In this document: positions 47,193 through 60,471 of the stretch, piece after piece
Position numbering within the stretch: the first letter of the stretch is position 1
How the letters are laid out: each line of letters opens with the position of its first letter
Origin: Elymus sibiricus
Taxonomy: Eukaryota; Streptophyta; Magnoliopsida; Poales; Poaceae
Assembly (NCBI GenBank): GCA_039707655.1
Contig: CM077666.1
Coordinates: forward strand, 396,695,886 to 396,759,885
Direction: 5' to 3'
Length of the DNA: 64,000 bases
Translations under genes and position numbers: made by a program
The notes under the pieces: generated by a model
What the model saw: only the letters and a program-made list of their open reading frames with translations
Databases searched by the model: none
What the model was told of the DNA's origin: nothing

Positions 47193-48030
47193 TGATTTCA
47201 CGGCAGATGCCATAAGATGGCTAAAGAGGTGGGGCTACGAGAGGACGCCGGTGGGCTCCGGAGGCGAGGTTGGCACGAGCAAGTGCGAGACACGAGACGT
47301 ACCCAGGTTCGGGGCCCTCTGGAGAGGTAACACCCCTAATCCTGCCGTGTGAGCTGATATGCGCAAAGGTTACAGAGTTGCTCCTGGAGCTGTTTGGACG
47401 GAGGAGGGAGAAGGGGCTAGGCCACCATTCTGCCTCTCCTGTGTAAGTGTGTGATCTGAAGGGAGCTAACTAGAATGAGTACTGATCTGACCGAACGATC
47501 GACTGACCCCTCTGCATGGAGGCCTCCCTGGGGGTCTTATAGGCCGACCCCCAGGGTTACAATGGTAATGTTACAGAGGCGCGGGCCCCTGGTGTCATTG
47601 ACCGGGATCCGGTGGCCGGGTCGCCGGGTCGCCGGGATGCCGGGTCGCCAGGTGCGCCGCACCTGCCTGGCGCGGGGCACTGTGGCAGGTCATGTCTCTT
47701 GTCATCTTGGGTACGAGGCACTGTGGCGCATCTTGTCCATCGTCAGAGGGACATCGCCGCCGCCCTTTCTACAGGACTGCGCCTCCCTGACACCGCCCGC
47801 CTCGGGCGGGGGCGCAAGGAAAGCTGCAGCCTCGCCTGTTCTATCAGTATAAAGGGAGGAGCGCTGTAGCAATGCTTGCTTCATCGCTAAGGCTTCGTCG
47901 CCTCGCGGTCGGCCGGCATGGGCCAGCCGGCCAGGCCGGGTTGCCGTGCCGAGCCGGCTCGCGCTGGGGAGCCGGAGTGATTGGCAAGCCGGCCTGAGGG
48001 ACTTGTCTTGCTCCGATGTTTTTCTGAAAG
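47193..48030 (-). repeat. 3' LTR of Tat-lineage element X, outer part
   Basis: On the minus strand the LTR runs from 61369 (TGTCAGGGGGATGACC) to 47193 (...GTGAAATCA), interrupted by element Y. The total without Y is about 880 bp. A minus-strand TATA (CCTATAAGA, 47543-47535) is present. The outer flank is the Fatima-like gag frame. Confidence 0.7.
48026..48030. repeat. Target site duplication GAAAG of element Y (left copy)
   Basis: GAAAG stands before the LTR start TGTCGTGG at 48031 and again at 61322-61326 after the other LTR end. Confidence 0.9.
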
Positions 48031-48881
48031 TGTCGTGGGAAATGAACACCTATGGGATCGAGAGGATCCCTTTACGGTTCGGCAAGGGGAGAGAATTGCA
48101 CAAAGAGCAGAACTAAATATCAGCGCACGAGTGATTTACCCAGGTTTGGGCCGCACGGATGCGTAAAACCCTACTCCTGCTTTGATTGTATTATGAGTGT
48201 GTTCTTTTGGCCAAGTTCTGGGAGCTACAGTGCTTTGCAGCTACGCATGCAGAATGGGCCTCTGGTCGTGCTTTCGAGAGTCTGAATCCCTTTCTCTGTA
48301 CGCCTTGGGCCTCCTTTTATATCACAAAGGGGCTACCACAGTGGTGTACGAGATAAGGCATGAGGTGGAAAGCAGCTACAGTTCTTATCATACCTAATAC
48401 TGACGGTTTAGGACAAGAACATTAAATGTTCCATCTGAGGTGTCCCTTAGCGTCTAGGGCTTGAAAAAGCTTTACGGGAGATGGGAAAAGCAGCCATCCC
48501 ATCAACACCGCTTAAGCACCTCGCGGCCAGCATTGCGCCACGTAACCAGGAGGACAAGGCCTAAACGATAGGGCTGATCGCTGCGCTGGAGCGGTGATAC
48601 TGTGCTAGCATGGCGACTTGCCGGGGCTAAATCCTTGCCGGGCCTGGAGCTTGCCGGGACCGGGTCCTGCCGGGCGCGAGGCCTTGCCGGCAAGGATCTT
48701 GCCGGGCCTCCTCAACCCTTTGGTCTTTAGTCTTCTAGTCATTGGCTTGAGCGCCTTCTTGGCATCTTGGTCTTGTGATTACTCGTAGTTATCCCCCGGC
48801 AAGCCTTGCCGCGGTTATGGCTACAACTGCCCGTGCACAAGTAAGGGGTACTAAAAAGGCCCATACTTTAGTACACCGACA
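48031..48881 (-). repeat. 3' LTR of element Y (851 bp)
   Basis: TG...CA ends; nearly identical to 60472-61321. The inner flank on the minus strand, GGCCCGGGGGCTCC, is the candidate polypurine tract. Confidence 0.92.
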
Positions 48882-49096
48882 GGAGCCCCCGGGCCTAGGC
48901 CATACACGGGTGCCAGGCCTATTGGGCTAGGCCCAAAACAATGCACGGGCACGCGTGGCAGGGAATTAACTGCTCGCAATTACCATCTCTTTTACCACGC
49001 CCCTCCACTACACGCATTAATCGCGCGACGTGGGAGACGTGGGCGGAAACGCCGCTGTAAAAGCGGGCGGTAAAGAGCCAGCCTCGTGCCTTCCCC

Positions 49097-49103
49097 ATAA
49101 AAA
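49097..49103 (+). promoter_or_regulatory. TATA box of the antisense gene in Y
   Basis: ATAAAAA in CCCCATAAAAAGGG lies about 160 bases before the ATG at 49260 and 215 bases inside the 3' LTR, with a C/T-rich leader between. It matches the placement in X and Z. Confidence 0.55.
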
Positions 49104-49259
49104 GGGAATGGCAGAAGGCACTGCTCATTTACCCCCTTTGCCTTTCCAATCTCTTAGCCGTCGCCATCGTCTTCTTCCTCGCGCCCAAAACAGAGCTTTT
49201 CTCTCCCATCCGTCTCCACCGCACCCTCGACGTCTTCGGCGCCCACCTCCATAGCCACT

Positions 49260-52200
49260 ATGCCGCCCAAGCCGAGCAAGGGCAAGGAGGCGGAAGCGGC
49301 CACCACGGAGAGCAAGCTGGTGAAGATGCGGAAGGAGCGCGCCGTCTTCCCTCCGACGCTCGATGCTGCCGCCTTGAAGGAGAGGTACCAGTTCGCATGG
49401 GCGAGGGAGACGAAGGCTCACCCTGCTGCCAAAGTGAGTCCAGCTTCTTGTAGGGCAGAGCTAGGCGATTACCCTTTTTTTGCCGACTACTTCTACTGCG
49501 GCCTCTGCCCTCCTTATTCTGATTTCTTCGTCGACATCATGCTCACCTACGGCTTCCAGTTGCTTGATTTTACGCCGAATGCCGTGACTTGCATGTCCGT
49601 CTTCGCGCACCTTTGCGAAAATTTTGCCGGGGTCGTCCCGAGCACTGCCCTTTTCCGCCACTACTTCTACCCCCGAATTCAAAAAGGCGATGCCCTTTCC
49701 GGATCCATCACCTGGATTCCAAGGACTGCAACCAAGGAGACGTATCCAGAGGGGGCCTACCGCGAAAGATGGGAGGAGTGGCGAGGCAAGTGGTGTTGGA
49801 TTTGGGAAGAGAAACCCCAACCTTTCTGCGAGGTATGGAAGGAAAAGGTGGTCCGCGGCAATGATTGGAGCGCCGTAGACCCTGAGGACGGCAAGCTCAC
49901 AATCGCCACCACTAGGATCCATCATCTCAAGGCTGCCGGGCTGAGGGTGGAGATGATAGCCTTAGATTTCCTTCGCCGGTGCATCGCCCCCTTACAGAAT
50001 AAGGGGCGGCCCGCTTGGGATTACCGGAATGCGGCAGACATCATGAGGGTGCGGCCTGGATTGAACAATGATTTGACATCCATGGGGCACGCAGTTCTCT
50101 GCCAACAGCTCTTCAAATCCGAGAAAGTGCCAAAGTTGCCGGCAAGCGTCGTCCCGCTATGCAACAACTTGGCGTTGACTTCCATCATCGCCATGATGCC
50201 GGTGTTTGACGCCCATAGCATCGCTGGGACGTGGATTGAGCCTCCCGTGGAGCAGGCGTAGGAGTTCTTCGACAATCTGACGGAGAAAGCCATCCGTGAG
50301 GAGAACCTTGTCCGCGCTACCACGGAGGAGGAGATCGCCTACATCACCAGCAGGGCGGATGAGGCCAAGCTTGCCACAGAGGCCGGGAGCGCTGGCTTCG
50401 CGGAATGGGAGTCCAGCGAAGGCGAGGGCCTGCTGCGGGAAGATCTTGCCGGGCGAGGCGAGGCAGCCGGGGAACACAGCAGAGCAGCTGTCGGAGGCTC
50501 TTCTGCCGGAGGCGCTGCCGAAGAAGAGGAGGAGGAGGAAGAGCCCCTAGCTCTTCAGCAAAGGAAAAGGCGTGTCCTCCGGAAGGCCACCTCCGATGCT
50601 CCCGCTCGCCAAGCTTCTTCGAGCGACGAGGCTTCCGGTAAGGGGGTGGCCGGCGAGGCCGCGCCACAACCTGCCGTTGCCAAGCGGCCCAGGACCAATC
50701 CTCCCCCTCCTCCGTCGGGTGCCGCAACGGGGGTTGACTTGGACCTCTCCGCCATCAGCTCCGAAGAAGAAGAAGAAGAAGAGTAAGAGTCCCGCCACAG
50801 CTTTCAATCCTTGTCTTTCTGATTTCGCTTGACTAATCTTTATAGCTTCTGTCTCCACAGGGATGCGGAAACTCTGGCGCAGAGGATGGCGAAGAGGGCC
50901 AAGACTTCAACGAGCGTCGAGCCGCCGGCAAGCACTTCAGGCGCGCCGGAGACGATTCACATCAGCTTGGAGTCAAGCCCAGAACGCAGCCTTCAACGCA
51001 GCCCTCGACGCAGCCCCCGGCACAGCCCCCAGCGTGAGTTTTCTACCCACTTTCCATTGGCGCGTGTCGGGGAGTGCATCTTCTCTACTGATATCTCTGG
51101 GTGTGCAGAAGTGGAGCAACAGCAAGGGGTGCCAACGGCAACCACCCCTGTCATGCCGCCTCCTTCGACCACACCGCCCAGGGGAGAATCTTCGGGCGAG
51201 CTCTATCGCGATGACGAGGCGCAGGCAAGCACAGGCTCCGGCAACCCCTTCCTTGACGCAGGTAAGTGGCTCAGCTCAAAATTCTTGTTGCTTCAGTTTT
51301 TCTTTTCTTTTTTTTAAAACCTCTCTTCCAATCTCATCTCACTCATCTCCTTGGCTTTCAATCTTCTTCTGACAGAGCTCATGGACGTTGACGCTGTCAT
51401 CGAAGAGACTGCCAAGGACGCCGCCGCCGAAGCCGACAAGCTCGCCGCCGAGGAAGCCGCCAAACATGCTGCCGCCGAGGCTGTCGCGGCTGCTGCCACT
51501 GAGGCTGCTACCGTCGAGGCTGCCAAGGCCGCTGCCGCTGAGGCCGCCAAGGCCGCGCAAGAGGAGGCCGCCAAGACGTCCGCCGAGGAGGCCGGCGAGG
51601 AGGCCCGCGGCCACACTGACGGCACCTCCGCCGCAGGAGCGCCAGGCGCTACAGCAGCCACGGGACCCTCAGCTGCCGGAGATGCAACCGCCGAGGACCA
51701 ACCTTCGTCGTCCTAGGCTCCTTCTTTGAGCAGATACATCAAGGCCGGCAAGAATCATGTCGTCAGCGTGCCGGGGACGGCAAGCATTGAAGAGCTGGCT
51801 GAAGGAGAAAATCTTGAGGGAGAGATCGTCGTCGCCGCCGCCAGCGAGCCCAAGGAGGAGCAGCTTCTTCAGGCTATGTAGGAGAACTATCAAAAGCTCC
51901 AAGCGCTCCACCGTGCCCGGAAGGAAAAACTGGACTCCCGGGCCGCGCTCGTCGAGGCAGCGGAAGGAAACTTCCAGCAGCGCATCACAGAGACACGAGC
52001 TTGGTACGGCGAGGCCCTCCAAGAGCTGAAGGCCTACCAGGAGCAGCTGGCGGAGGAGCGGAACGTCCTCCTGCTAAAGCAATCCGACATCGAGAAGGCG
52101 CAGGAGGAGGCCGCCCAAAAAGCTGCCGCAGTGGAAGCCCTCTTGGCGGAGCGCCGCATTGGCCTCGACGCCCAAGAGGAGGACCTTGCCGCGCGCGAGG

Positions 52201-53078
52201 CGGCGCTTGCCGCCAAGCTTCACAACAAGGACGAAGAGCTCGAAACTCTTGTCGAGCGGCGAGTCCAGGAGCTCGAGCAGAGGCATATGGAGGCGCTCAG
52301 AGCTACCACTGAAGACTACGCCGGCATGCTCAAGGAAGCCGTCGACGCTGCCGGGGCTGCGAAGGCCGCCAAGAGCCTACTGGAGGAGAGGGCGAAACAG
52401 CTAGAGGCCAGTCTCGAGGACCACGGCAAGATGATCTCAACACTCGAGGCCAAGAGAGAGAAAGCTCTTCACAGCCTGTCGGAGATACAAGTTGCTACGT
52501 CCGAGAAGACCCGGCAGCTTTCTTACGCCAACGACTCCATCAAGGATCTGAAGCTGAAACTGGCTACGCAGGAGGAGAACCTTGAGGCCGCCCAAGTTTG
52601 TGAGAGGACCCTTATCAAAGACCTTCACAATGAACAGGAGCTGCTCAAAAGTACCACCGCCACGCATAACGAGTATGTTTCCGGTGTGAAGCTCTGGACC
52701 ACCAAGCTTGCCGATGTTGCGGAGAAGCTTGCCGCGGAGCTGCAGGCCATGGATCTGCAGGGCTTCGGGTATTCTGCCGATGACAGGGTATCCACGAGTG
52801 CCAAGCTGACCATGTTCTTCGAGAGCATCATCGACGCCCTCAAGCTGCTCCAGGCGAACCATACAAGCAAACTGGCCGACGAGTCCCGGAAGCTCTGCCA
52901 GCTCGTCCTCCGCAAGGTGCTAGTGAAGGTGGCGTACAGGAACCCCGGCATCGACTTCTCCAAGGCCTTGAAAAGCTTGCCGATGGACGTGGACGTCAGG
53001 GCTCTCAAAGAGCTTGTCGCGCCCATCGTCGATCGGGTGAGCCAAGTCAAAAGAGTCGAGGGCGATCGCCGAGATTGA
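49260..53078 (+). pseudogene. Antisense four-exon gene of element Y (Transposase_28-like N-terminus, coiled coil)
   Basis: Runs opposite to gag-pol. Exons 49260-50782, 50861-51033, 51109-51261 and 51376-53078 join through GT-AG introns of 78, 75 and 114 bases with matching phases, giving 1,184 codons including the stop. The first 300 residues carry the conserved block seen in X and Z (GLCPPYSDFF...NAVTCMSVF...LC near residues 75-115, then Trp-rich WCWIWEE near 178). Next come an acidic stretch, an SR-like SPERSLQRSPRRSPRHSP near 545, an alanine-rich helix and a long Glu/Lys/Leu coiled coil (about 790-1040). Three in-frame TAG codons break it: 50259, 51714 and 51879. Without these it would be a large nuclear-type protein. 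The N-terminal family is, from memory, the Pfam 'putative gypsy type transposon' group; function is unknown. Confidence 0.72.
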
Positions 53079-53982
53079 CTGTTCTGCCTCTTATTTTTCT
53101 TTTGCCTTGCTGCCAACGTCTCATGTAAAAGACAAGTTGTCTTATGTTAAAAACGCAGCAAACGCTACATGTAATATAACTTATTATCTGAATTGATGCA
53201 TGCTATTCCCCTTGTTCAATCTCTTTTTGTATGGCATATACCCTACGCTTTGCTGGGAACTTGCCGGAGCATAACCTTGCCGCGAGCGCTGGATTCGGGT
53301 CGTCAGCAGCCTGCTGGCGGTGCTGCTCACGGCAAGAAATCTTGGCGCTTTTAGCGCGGCCACCTAGACTATTGAGCGGACTCGAAACAGAATAGGGAGC
53401 GCAGCCGATCACGACAAGATTCCATCGCGTGCAGGTTTTCCATACAAAGTTGAAATCGTTCAAGGGGTACAGCCCTATAAAAAATTAAAATCTACTTAAG
53501 GGGCTCAGCAACTTAGCTTTGCTTTTTGTCGCTATTCTTCTTCTTCCGGCAAGGCGCTAACCTTGAACGTCGTCTGATAACCATATCACCATTCTCCTTC
53601 CCCCCCTCCCCCCCCCGGCAAATTTGCACGCGAGGGAATCCTCTATCTCTTGAGAAAAAGAAAGAAGAGAAAATAAAGATATGGAACCTTGACGATTCGT
53701 TAGCTCTCACCGAGGTAAGTGCAATACACATATCAGATAAGCATGCATATAAGAATGACACGAAATCGACAAGAAATGTAAAGCACTGCAAATCTTATTA
53801 TCTATGCACAAGAGGTGTGCCTGGCTCTGTACAAAGGATTACATGCCATCCGGCAAGACTCGTACAGAATGGCATTGCCGGGAACTTGCCGGTGCGTTAC
53901 GCTGCCGCGAGCGCTGGATTCGGGGTGTCAGCAGCCTGCTTGCCGTATCGCAAGCACGGCAAGAAACCTGGACAACTGTGCC
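53079..53982. other. Convergent 3' region between the antisense gene and gag-pol of Y
   Basis: About 900 bases where the two transcription units of Y meet tail to tail. Holds both copies of a direct repeat of about 90 bp (53254-53341 and 53879-53970), spaced 625 bp apart, sharing CGCGAGCGCTGGATTCGG and CAGCAGCCTGCT. No gene. Confidence 0.6.
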
Positions 53983-56900
53983 TCACGGGTAGAACATGCG
54001 AAGGTGCTCGATATTCCAGGAGTTGCTCACTGGCAAGCCCTCTTTGGTCTCCAGGCGGATGGCGCCAGGCCTGGTGACTCGTACTACCCGGTAAGGGCCT
54101 TCCCACTTCGGCGTCAACTTGTTGGAATTCTTGGCCGACTGAACGCGCCGAAGAACAAGGTCGCCTTCCTCAAGACTCCGGGCGTGAACTTTGCGGCTAC
54201 GATAGCGGCGCAAAGCTAGCTGGTAGCGAGCGGCTCGCACAGCAGCCCGAAGACGGTCTTCCTCAAGGAGCAGATCGTCATCTTGTCGCAGCTGCTCTTG
54301 CTCGAGCTCATCATAAGCGAGCACTCGAGGTGATCCGTATATGAGTTTTGTGGGGAGAACTGCTTCCGCTCCATAAACCAGAGCAAAAGGTGTCTGGCCG
54401 GTGGCTCGATTTGGCGTCGTCCTGATCGACCAAAGAACCGCCGGCAGCTCATCAATCCAGTGCCTTCCGCACTTGTGCAGCTTGTCGAAAGTTCTGGTCC
54501 GGAGACCGCGCAGCACTTCAGCGTTCTCCCTTTCCGCTTGGCCGTTGCCTCTCGGGTGAGCAACAGAGGCAAAACAGATCTTGCCGCCAAGGTCTTGGAC
54601 GTACTGCATGAAGGTGCGACTTGTGAATTACGTACCGTTGTCGGTGATGATCCTGTTCGGCACACCAAATTGGCACACTATTCCTTTGAAGAACTTGACC
54701 GCTGACTGTGCTGTCACCTTTCTCACTGCTTCCACCTCTGGCCACTTCATGAACTTGTCGATGGCGACGTACAAGTACTCGAAGCCCCCTGCAGCACGGG
54801 GGAAAGGGCCCAACATATCGAGCCCCCAGACCGAGAAAGGCCAGGAGAGAGGGATCGTCTGAAGAGCTTGAGCTGGTTGATGAAGTTGCCTTGAATGAAA
54901 CTGGCACGCTTCACACTTGGTTACTAGTGCCGTTGCATCCTGGAGGGCAGTAGGCCAGAAGAAACCTTGCCGGAAAGCCTTGCCGACAAGGGCTCTTGAG
55001 CCTATGTGGGATCCACATATGCCCCCATGAATCTCCGCCAACAGCCCTAGTCCATCCTCCCGAGGAATACACTTCAATTTCACATCGTTCGGTCTCTTTC
55101 TGTACAGAACATCATCGATGAACTGGTACATACCTGACTGACGGGCTACTTTTTTCGCTTCTTCCTGCTCTTCGGGGAGTTCTCCTGTCTGAAGAAAATG
55201 GACTATTTGTTGTGCCCATGCCGGAGCCTGCGGCTCAACAACAAGGACTAAAGGCACCTCTTCATCTGCGGGAACATTTGCTTCTACGGCAAGAACCTGA
55301 GGTTCTGCGTGGAGCAGCTACTCACCGGCAACCGGTATCTCTTCAGCTGCAGGGGTGCTTGCTTCAGCGGCAAGAACCTGAGGTTCTGCGCGAGGCCGCT
55401 GCTCATCGGCAACCGTGCCGTTCCCGGCAAGATCCTTGCCGGGGGCTTCGGGAAGCCCTGCCGGGGAGTACTCGCCGGTACTTAACTTCCTTCTCTTGTT
55501 AGGCCTCGTTGATGGCGATATGGATGGTTGAGTCAAGCGGAGCACAAAAGTTCCTGGTTCCACAGGTAACTTGAGCGCGGCACGCTTCGACAGGTCATCG
55601 GCAATGTTGTTCTCTGATCGAGAAACATGCTCTGCTTGAAGACAGTCAAAGCGCTCCTCCAGCTTCCTCACCTCATCGACATAAGCTTCCATCAACGGGC
55701 TCTGATAATCTTTATTAACTTGCCTCACGACGAGCTGGGAGTCACCTCTGACGATGAGCTTTCTGATCCCAAGGTCTGCCGCGATCCTGAGACCGGCAAG
55801 CAGCCCTTCATACTCAGCCGTGTTGTTCGTCAATCTCTCCCGGGGAAAGTGCATCTGGATGATGTACTTGAGGTGCTCTCCGGTGGGTGCAACAAGCAGC
55901 ATGCCAGCACCGGCGCCTTGCAGCGAAAAAGCCCCATCAAAGTACATAACCCATGCCTGATCTGATTCCTTGCCGGGGATCGCTGATTCTTGAACTTCGT
56001 CGTCTGGTGTTGGGGTCCATTTTGCAATGAACTCTGCCAAGGCTCTGCTCTGGATAGTTGAAGAACTTTCAAACTTGAGACCAAAGCATGACAGCTCCAA
56101 CGCCCACTCCACAATCCTGCCGGTTGCTTCTGGATTCCGCAGAATCCGTTGCAGCGGAAAGCGAGTGATGACGGTGATCTCATGTGCTTGGAAGTAATGG
56201 CGCAGCTTCCTCGAGGCCACGAGAAGGCCAAAGAGCAGCTTCTGCACACCAGAGTATCTCGACCTAGCCCCCTGTAACACGGAACTGACAAAATAGACTG
56301 GGCGCTGCACCATCTTCTTCTTCGGCACCACTTGACTTGACTGCGCAGATCCTTCTTTGTCAGCACCAGACTCTGTCGGGGATGGCCCCAGCAAGCCGCT
56401 TGGCGGGCCTGCCGTTACCGCTGCATCCTCCTCTGCTTCTCTCTCTGCCACTAGTGCAGCACTAACCACTTGATTCGTTGCTGCTAAATATAGCAGCAAC
56501 GGCTCTTGTGGCCTAGGTGCGACTAGTACAGGCGGAGAGGAGAGGTACTTCTTCAAATCCTGCAGTGCTGCCTCCGCCTCCGGAGTCCATTTCATTGGAC
56601 CTGCCTTCTTCAATATTTTGAAAAAGGGCAGGGCGCACTCAGCAGATTTTGATATGAACCTACTCAAAGCAGCGACGCAGCCGGCAAGGCGGCGCACATC
56701 CTTGACTCATCTTGGCGCTTCAATTTGCTCAATTGCTTTGATCTTGTCGGGATTGGCTTCAATTCCGCGTTGAGATACAAAGAACCCGAGAAGCTTGCCG
56801 GATGGAACGTCAAACACGCACTTCTCGGGGTTGAGCTTCAAGTTGATCCTGCGCAGATTTGCAAATGTCTCCTCCAGATCTTGAATGAGCATAGCTTTGT

Positions 56901-59900
56901 CCTTGGTTTTGACCACTATATCATCCATATAGGCCTCCATATTTCTATGGAGCTGGGTCTCGAAACCAATCTGGACGGCTCTTGCGAAGGTCGAACCAGC
57001 ACTCTTCAACCCGAAAGGCATGCGTAAAAAGCAATATGTGCCACATGGGGTGATAAATGCGGTCTTCTCCTCGTCTTCTTTCGCCATGAAGATCTGGTGG
57101 TAGCCTGAGTATGCATCAAGGAATGACAGCAAATCACAGCCGGTAGTGGAATCCACAATCTGGTCGATGCGCGGCAAGGGAAAGGGGTCTTTTGGACAGG
57201 CCTTATTGATATCTGTAAAATCAATACATAGCCTCCATTTACCGTTCGTCTTGCGCACAACAACCGGATTAGCCAACCATGTAGGATGGAGGACTCCTCT
57301 AACCAGGCCTGCCGCCTCAAGCTTTTTAATATCTTCGGCAATGAATTCTTGCCGCTCCAAAGCTTGCTTCCGCACCTTTTGCTTGACGGGCCGCGCATGA
57401 GGACAGACAGCTAGGTGGTGCTCAATCACTTCCCTGGGAACACCGGGGATATCAGACGGTTGCCATGCAAACACGTCGACATTTGCCCGCATGAAAGCAA
57501 TGAGCGCGCTTTCCTATTTGTCGTCAAGGGTGGAACTTATGGTAAAAGTTCCTCCCGTCCCGTCCTCCTTGGCGGGCACCTTCTTGGTCTCTGGTGGAGC
57601 CGCTTTGGATTTCTTGGTCTGGCCGGCAGAGCTCTCCGGTGCATCCTCGATGGTAGCGCAGCACTGCGGAGAGGCGCGCTTGCCGGAGTTTGTACCAGAG
57701 GTCTTGCCGGACTTTTTCTTCTTGCCAGGATTTTGAGCGGCAGGAGAATGCACCTTGGCGGCGGACGCTACAACTGCTTCCCGGTAAAGTTTGTCGGTGC
57801 AGATGAGCGCGTCTTTCTTGTCGGAGTAAACTATGATGACGCTCATCGGCCCCGGCATCTTCAAGACATTGTAGGCGTAATGCGATGCCGCCATGAACTT
57901 AGCCAGCGCTAGGCAGCCAAGGATTCCATTATACGGCAACGGAATCTTTGCGACGTCGAAAACGACCTTCTCCGTCCTAAAGTTCAACTCGCTGCCGAAT
58001 GTTACCGGTAGCGTGACCTTGCCTTTGGGCTGGTTTCTCCCCGGATTGACCCCTTGGAAAGAACCTGTTTCCTCGAGATCTTCGTCAGGAATTTGCAGCT
58101 TCTTGATGACGTCTGGCGAGATCAGGTTCAGGCCGGCCCCACCGTCAACCAACATCTTCGTTACCTTGAGGTTGCGAATTGTTGGTGAGACCAACAACGG
58201 CAAGCACCCGACCACGGTTGTGCGATCTGGGTGGTCCTCGGCATCGAAAATGATGGGCGTGTGGGACCACTTTAGTGGCTTTTGTGCATCGAGGGTCGGT
58301 TCCGCTGCATTAATCTCGCGCACCCACTGCTTGAGTTGGCGGTGAGAAAAATGCAACGAAGCGCCTCCGTCAACGCACATGACCTCTGTTGCCTTCTGAA
58401 ACTCGTGCTCACTAGACTCGTCATCATCTTCTTCTCCATCTTCATCTTCCTCCTTCTTGTCACGGCCCCGGGCAGGCTTCTCTTGCTGCTGCCTGGGCTT
58501 GCCGCGGCTACCTCCTCGACCACATTTCTTGCCGGTCCCTCCAGCGCCAGCCTGAGCCCTCTCCTTATCTCGCCTTTCATACTCGGCTCTCTGCTTCTCG
58601 ACAAGCTCCTCAACTTGCCGGCAGTCTTGGAGATCATGGCTCTTGGTGCAGTGGACCTTGCAATACTGCTTGGCGGAGCCTTCCGGCTTGTCGGCAGTCG
58701 CTAAGGCCTAACACACGGCACACCCAGCAACCTCCTTGCCGGGGTCATCAGTCTTGGTCTTCTTGGCGGTGCCAACATTGCCGGATCCCTCAACAGCAAG
58801 CACGGCCTTGCCCTTGCGCTTTCTGTTCCTCCGCTTCCCTTTTTTTGCCGGGGCAAGAGCGTCTTCGCTCTCGGAGTCGACTCCGGCACCAGCGTTCTCG
58901 CCAGGGAGCCTCGTTCCTTCTTCTGCCCGAGCACATTTGTCGGCCAGAGCATAGAGCTCGGCGACATCTCTGACCTTGTTCATCGCCAACTCCTCCCGCA
59001 TCTTACGATTGCGCACATTCTGATGAAAGGCGCTGATGACGGCGGCGGGATGAACGTCAGGAATGTTATGCTGGATGTGGCTGAACCTTTGGATATACTT
59101 GCGCAAGGTCTCGCCCTCTTTCTGAGGGATGATGTGTAAATCACTCTCCTGGCTAGGAGCTTGATGGCCGCCGGTGAAGGCGCCAACAAACTGATGGCAC
59201 AGGTCGGCCCAAGAAGAGATGGAATTCTCGGGCAGGTGCATCAACCACGATCTAACATTGGGCTTCAGCACCAATGGAAAGTAGTTGGCCAGCACCTTAT
59301 CGTCGCGAGCCCTGGCAGCCTGCACCGCGATGGTGTAGATGCTCAAGAACTCGGACGGATGGGTCTTGCCATCATACTTCTCCGGTACTTCCGGTTTGAA
59401 GGAGCGGGAGCTGGGCCACTGGACTCGTCGCAGCTCACGAGTAAACGCTGGACAGCCTACCTCGTAAGGTAAGCAGCCAGGGTACCCCGGTGCGGGCTCG
59501 TCGACAGCGGTACCAGCGCGCTTGTCGGACTGGCGACGCACTTCCCTTCGGCGCTCGATAGTGGTTCGGGCGTCCTCCTTCTTCCATTCCCGAAGAACTA
59601 GACGTTGGTCACGGCGAACCCACGGATTAGACGACGCCGTGGAATCATCCTCACGAGTGTCTGTTCGTTGAGTCAACGACCGCTCCTGACGAAGTGGAGG
59701 GGAATGCAACGTGGTCGTACCACCTCCAGTCTTTTCTCCATCGCCACGCACCAGCCCAGACGACTGCCGCCGCGAGGGCTCGCCCTGCTGCGGTCTATCG
59801 TTGTTGGCCAGGCTGACGAGGCTCTGGATAGCAGCTCGCCACTCATTGAGCTTCTCCGCAGTGGGAGGGAAGTCGAGGAGTAGCTGCGCTCGTGCCAAAG

Positions 59901-60384
59901 CTTCCGCTGGTGTAGGCGGCGGCAACAGATGCGAAGAACGTGAAGTTCTCAAACTCCTAACGGGGTTAGAAGGGGCATCATCACGACTCTGCACCCGCGC
60001 GCGGCCTCCACCCGCATGCTGGCGAGGATCGTGGTCCCGCGCATCCTAAGAGTGATGCGCAGGGGTCTTCCCATGCAAATGCCTAGAACCCCCAACGTCA
60101 TGAGGCCGCACGTCACGCGCGTCCTGAGAAGGCCACGATGCATGCGCCGGCATGGTCGTCCTGGAAGGCGCCGCTCCATCCTTGGAGGTCGCTGCACCAC
60201 CCGTAGGCTGCACAGCTCCATCCTTGGACCTGTTGCTTGTCCGGCTGGGATCGCTGGAACGCCGTGGAAGTTCGGAACCTCCACCTCCTCCACCTGCATC
60301 TACCCCGTCGCCCGTGCGAGTAACATCAGGCATGGCGGACGCAGACGGACTAACCGCAGTGAAACCCTTCTTTTTAGGGGCCAT
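53983..60384 (-). pseudogene. Gag-pol polyprotein of Tat-lineage element Y, six nonsense codons
   Basis: A single frame of 2,134 codons including the final stop, from ATG 60384 (MAPKKKGF) to 53983, with no frameshift. Gag domain at about residues 325-480, a knuckle-like CX3C...H...C motif near 576, and protease with DGGAG at 747. RT has LCIDFTDINKA and catalytic YMDD (Asp 1154). A degraded first RNase H is followed by a second, plant/archaeal-type RNase H (DGAF at 1483, NNTAEYEGLL, GDSQLVV). Integrase has HHCC (CEAC near 1820) and the DDE triad ending Asp1915 and Glu1951 (35 apart). Stops: TAG 60048, TAG 58710, TGA 56709, TAG 57516, TAG 55320 and TAA 54630 (first base of each on the minus strand). 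All fit C-to-T changes of Gln or Arg codons. The dual RNase H is a known Tat-lineage hallmark. The copy cannot make full proteins. Confidence 0.9.
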
Positions 60385-60451
60385 AGCGATGAAGATGATC
60401 AAAGATCTGATGCGCTGATCCCTAGATCAGGTTCGCACAACCTCGATCCCC

Positions 60452-60471
60452 CTACCTGGCGCGCCAAAGAT
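60452..60471 (-). other. Primer binding site of element Y
   Basis: The minus strand reads TTTGGCGCGCCAGGTAGGGG directly inside the 5' LTR end at 60472. The TGG start and position mark it as a tRNA primer site. The tRNA is not certain; Tat relatives commonly use tRNA-Arg. Confidence 0.7.

Noticed and set aside
47475..47869. Frames inside 47193-48030
   Set aside because: GC-rich openings within the LTR of element X on the strand opposite to its transcription; no domain.
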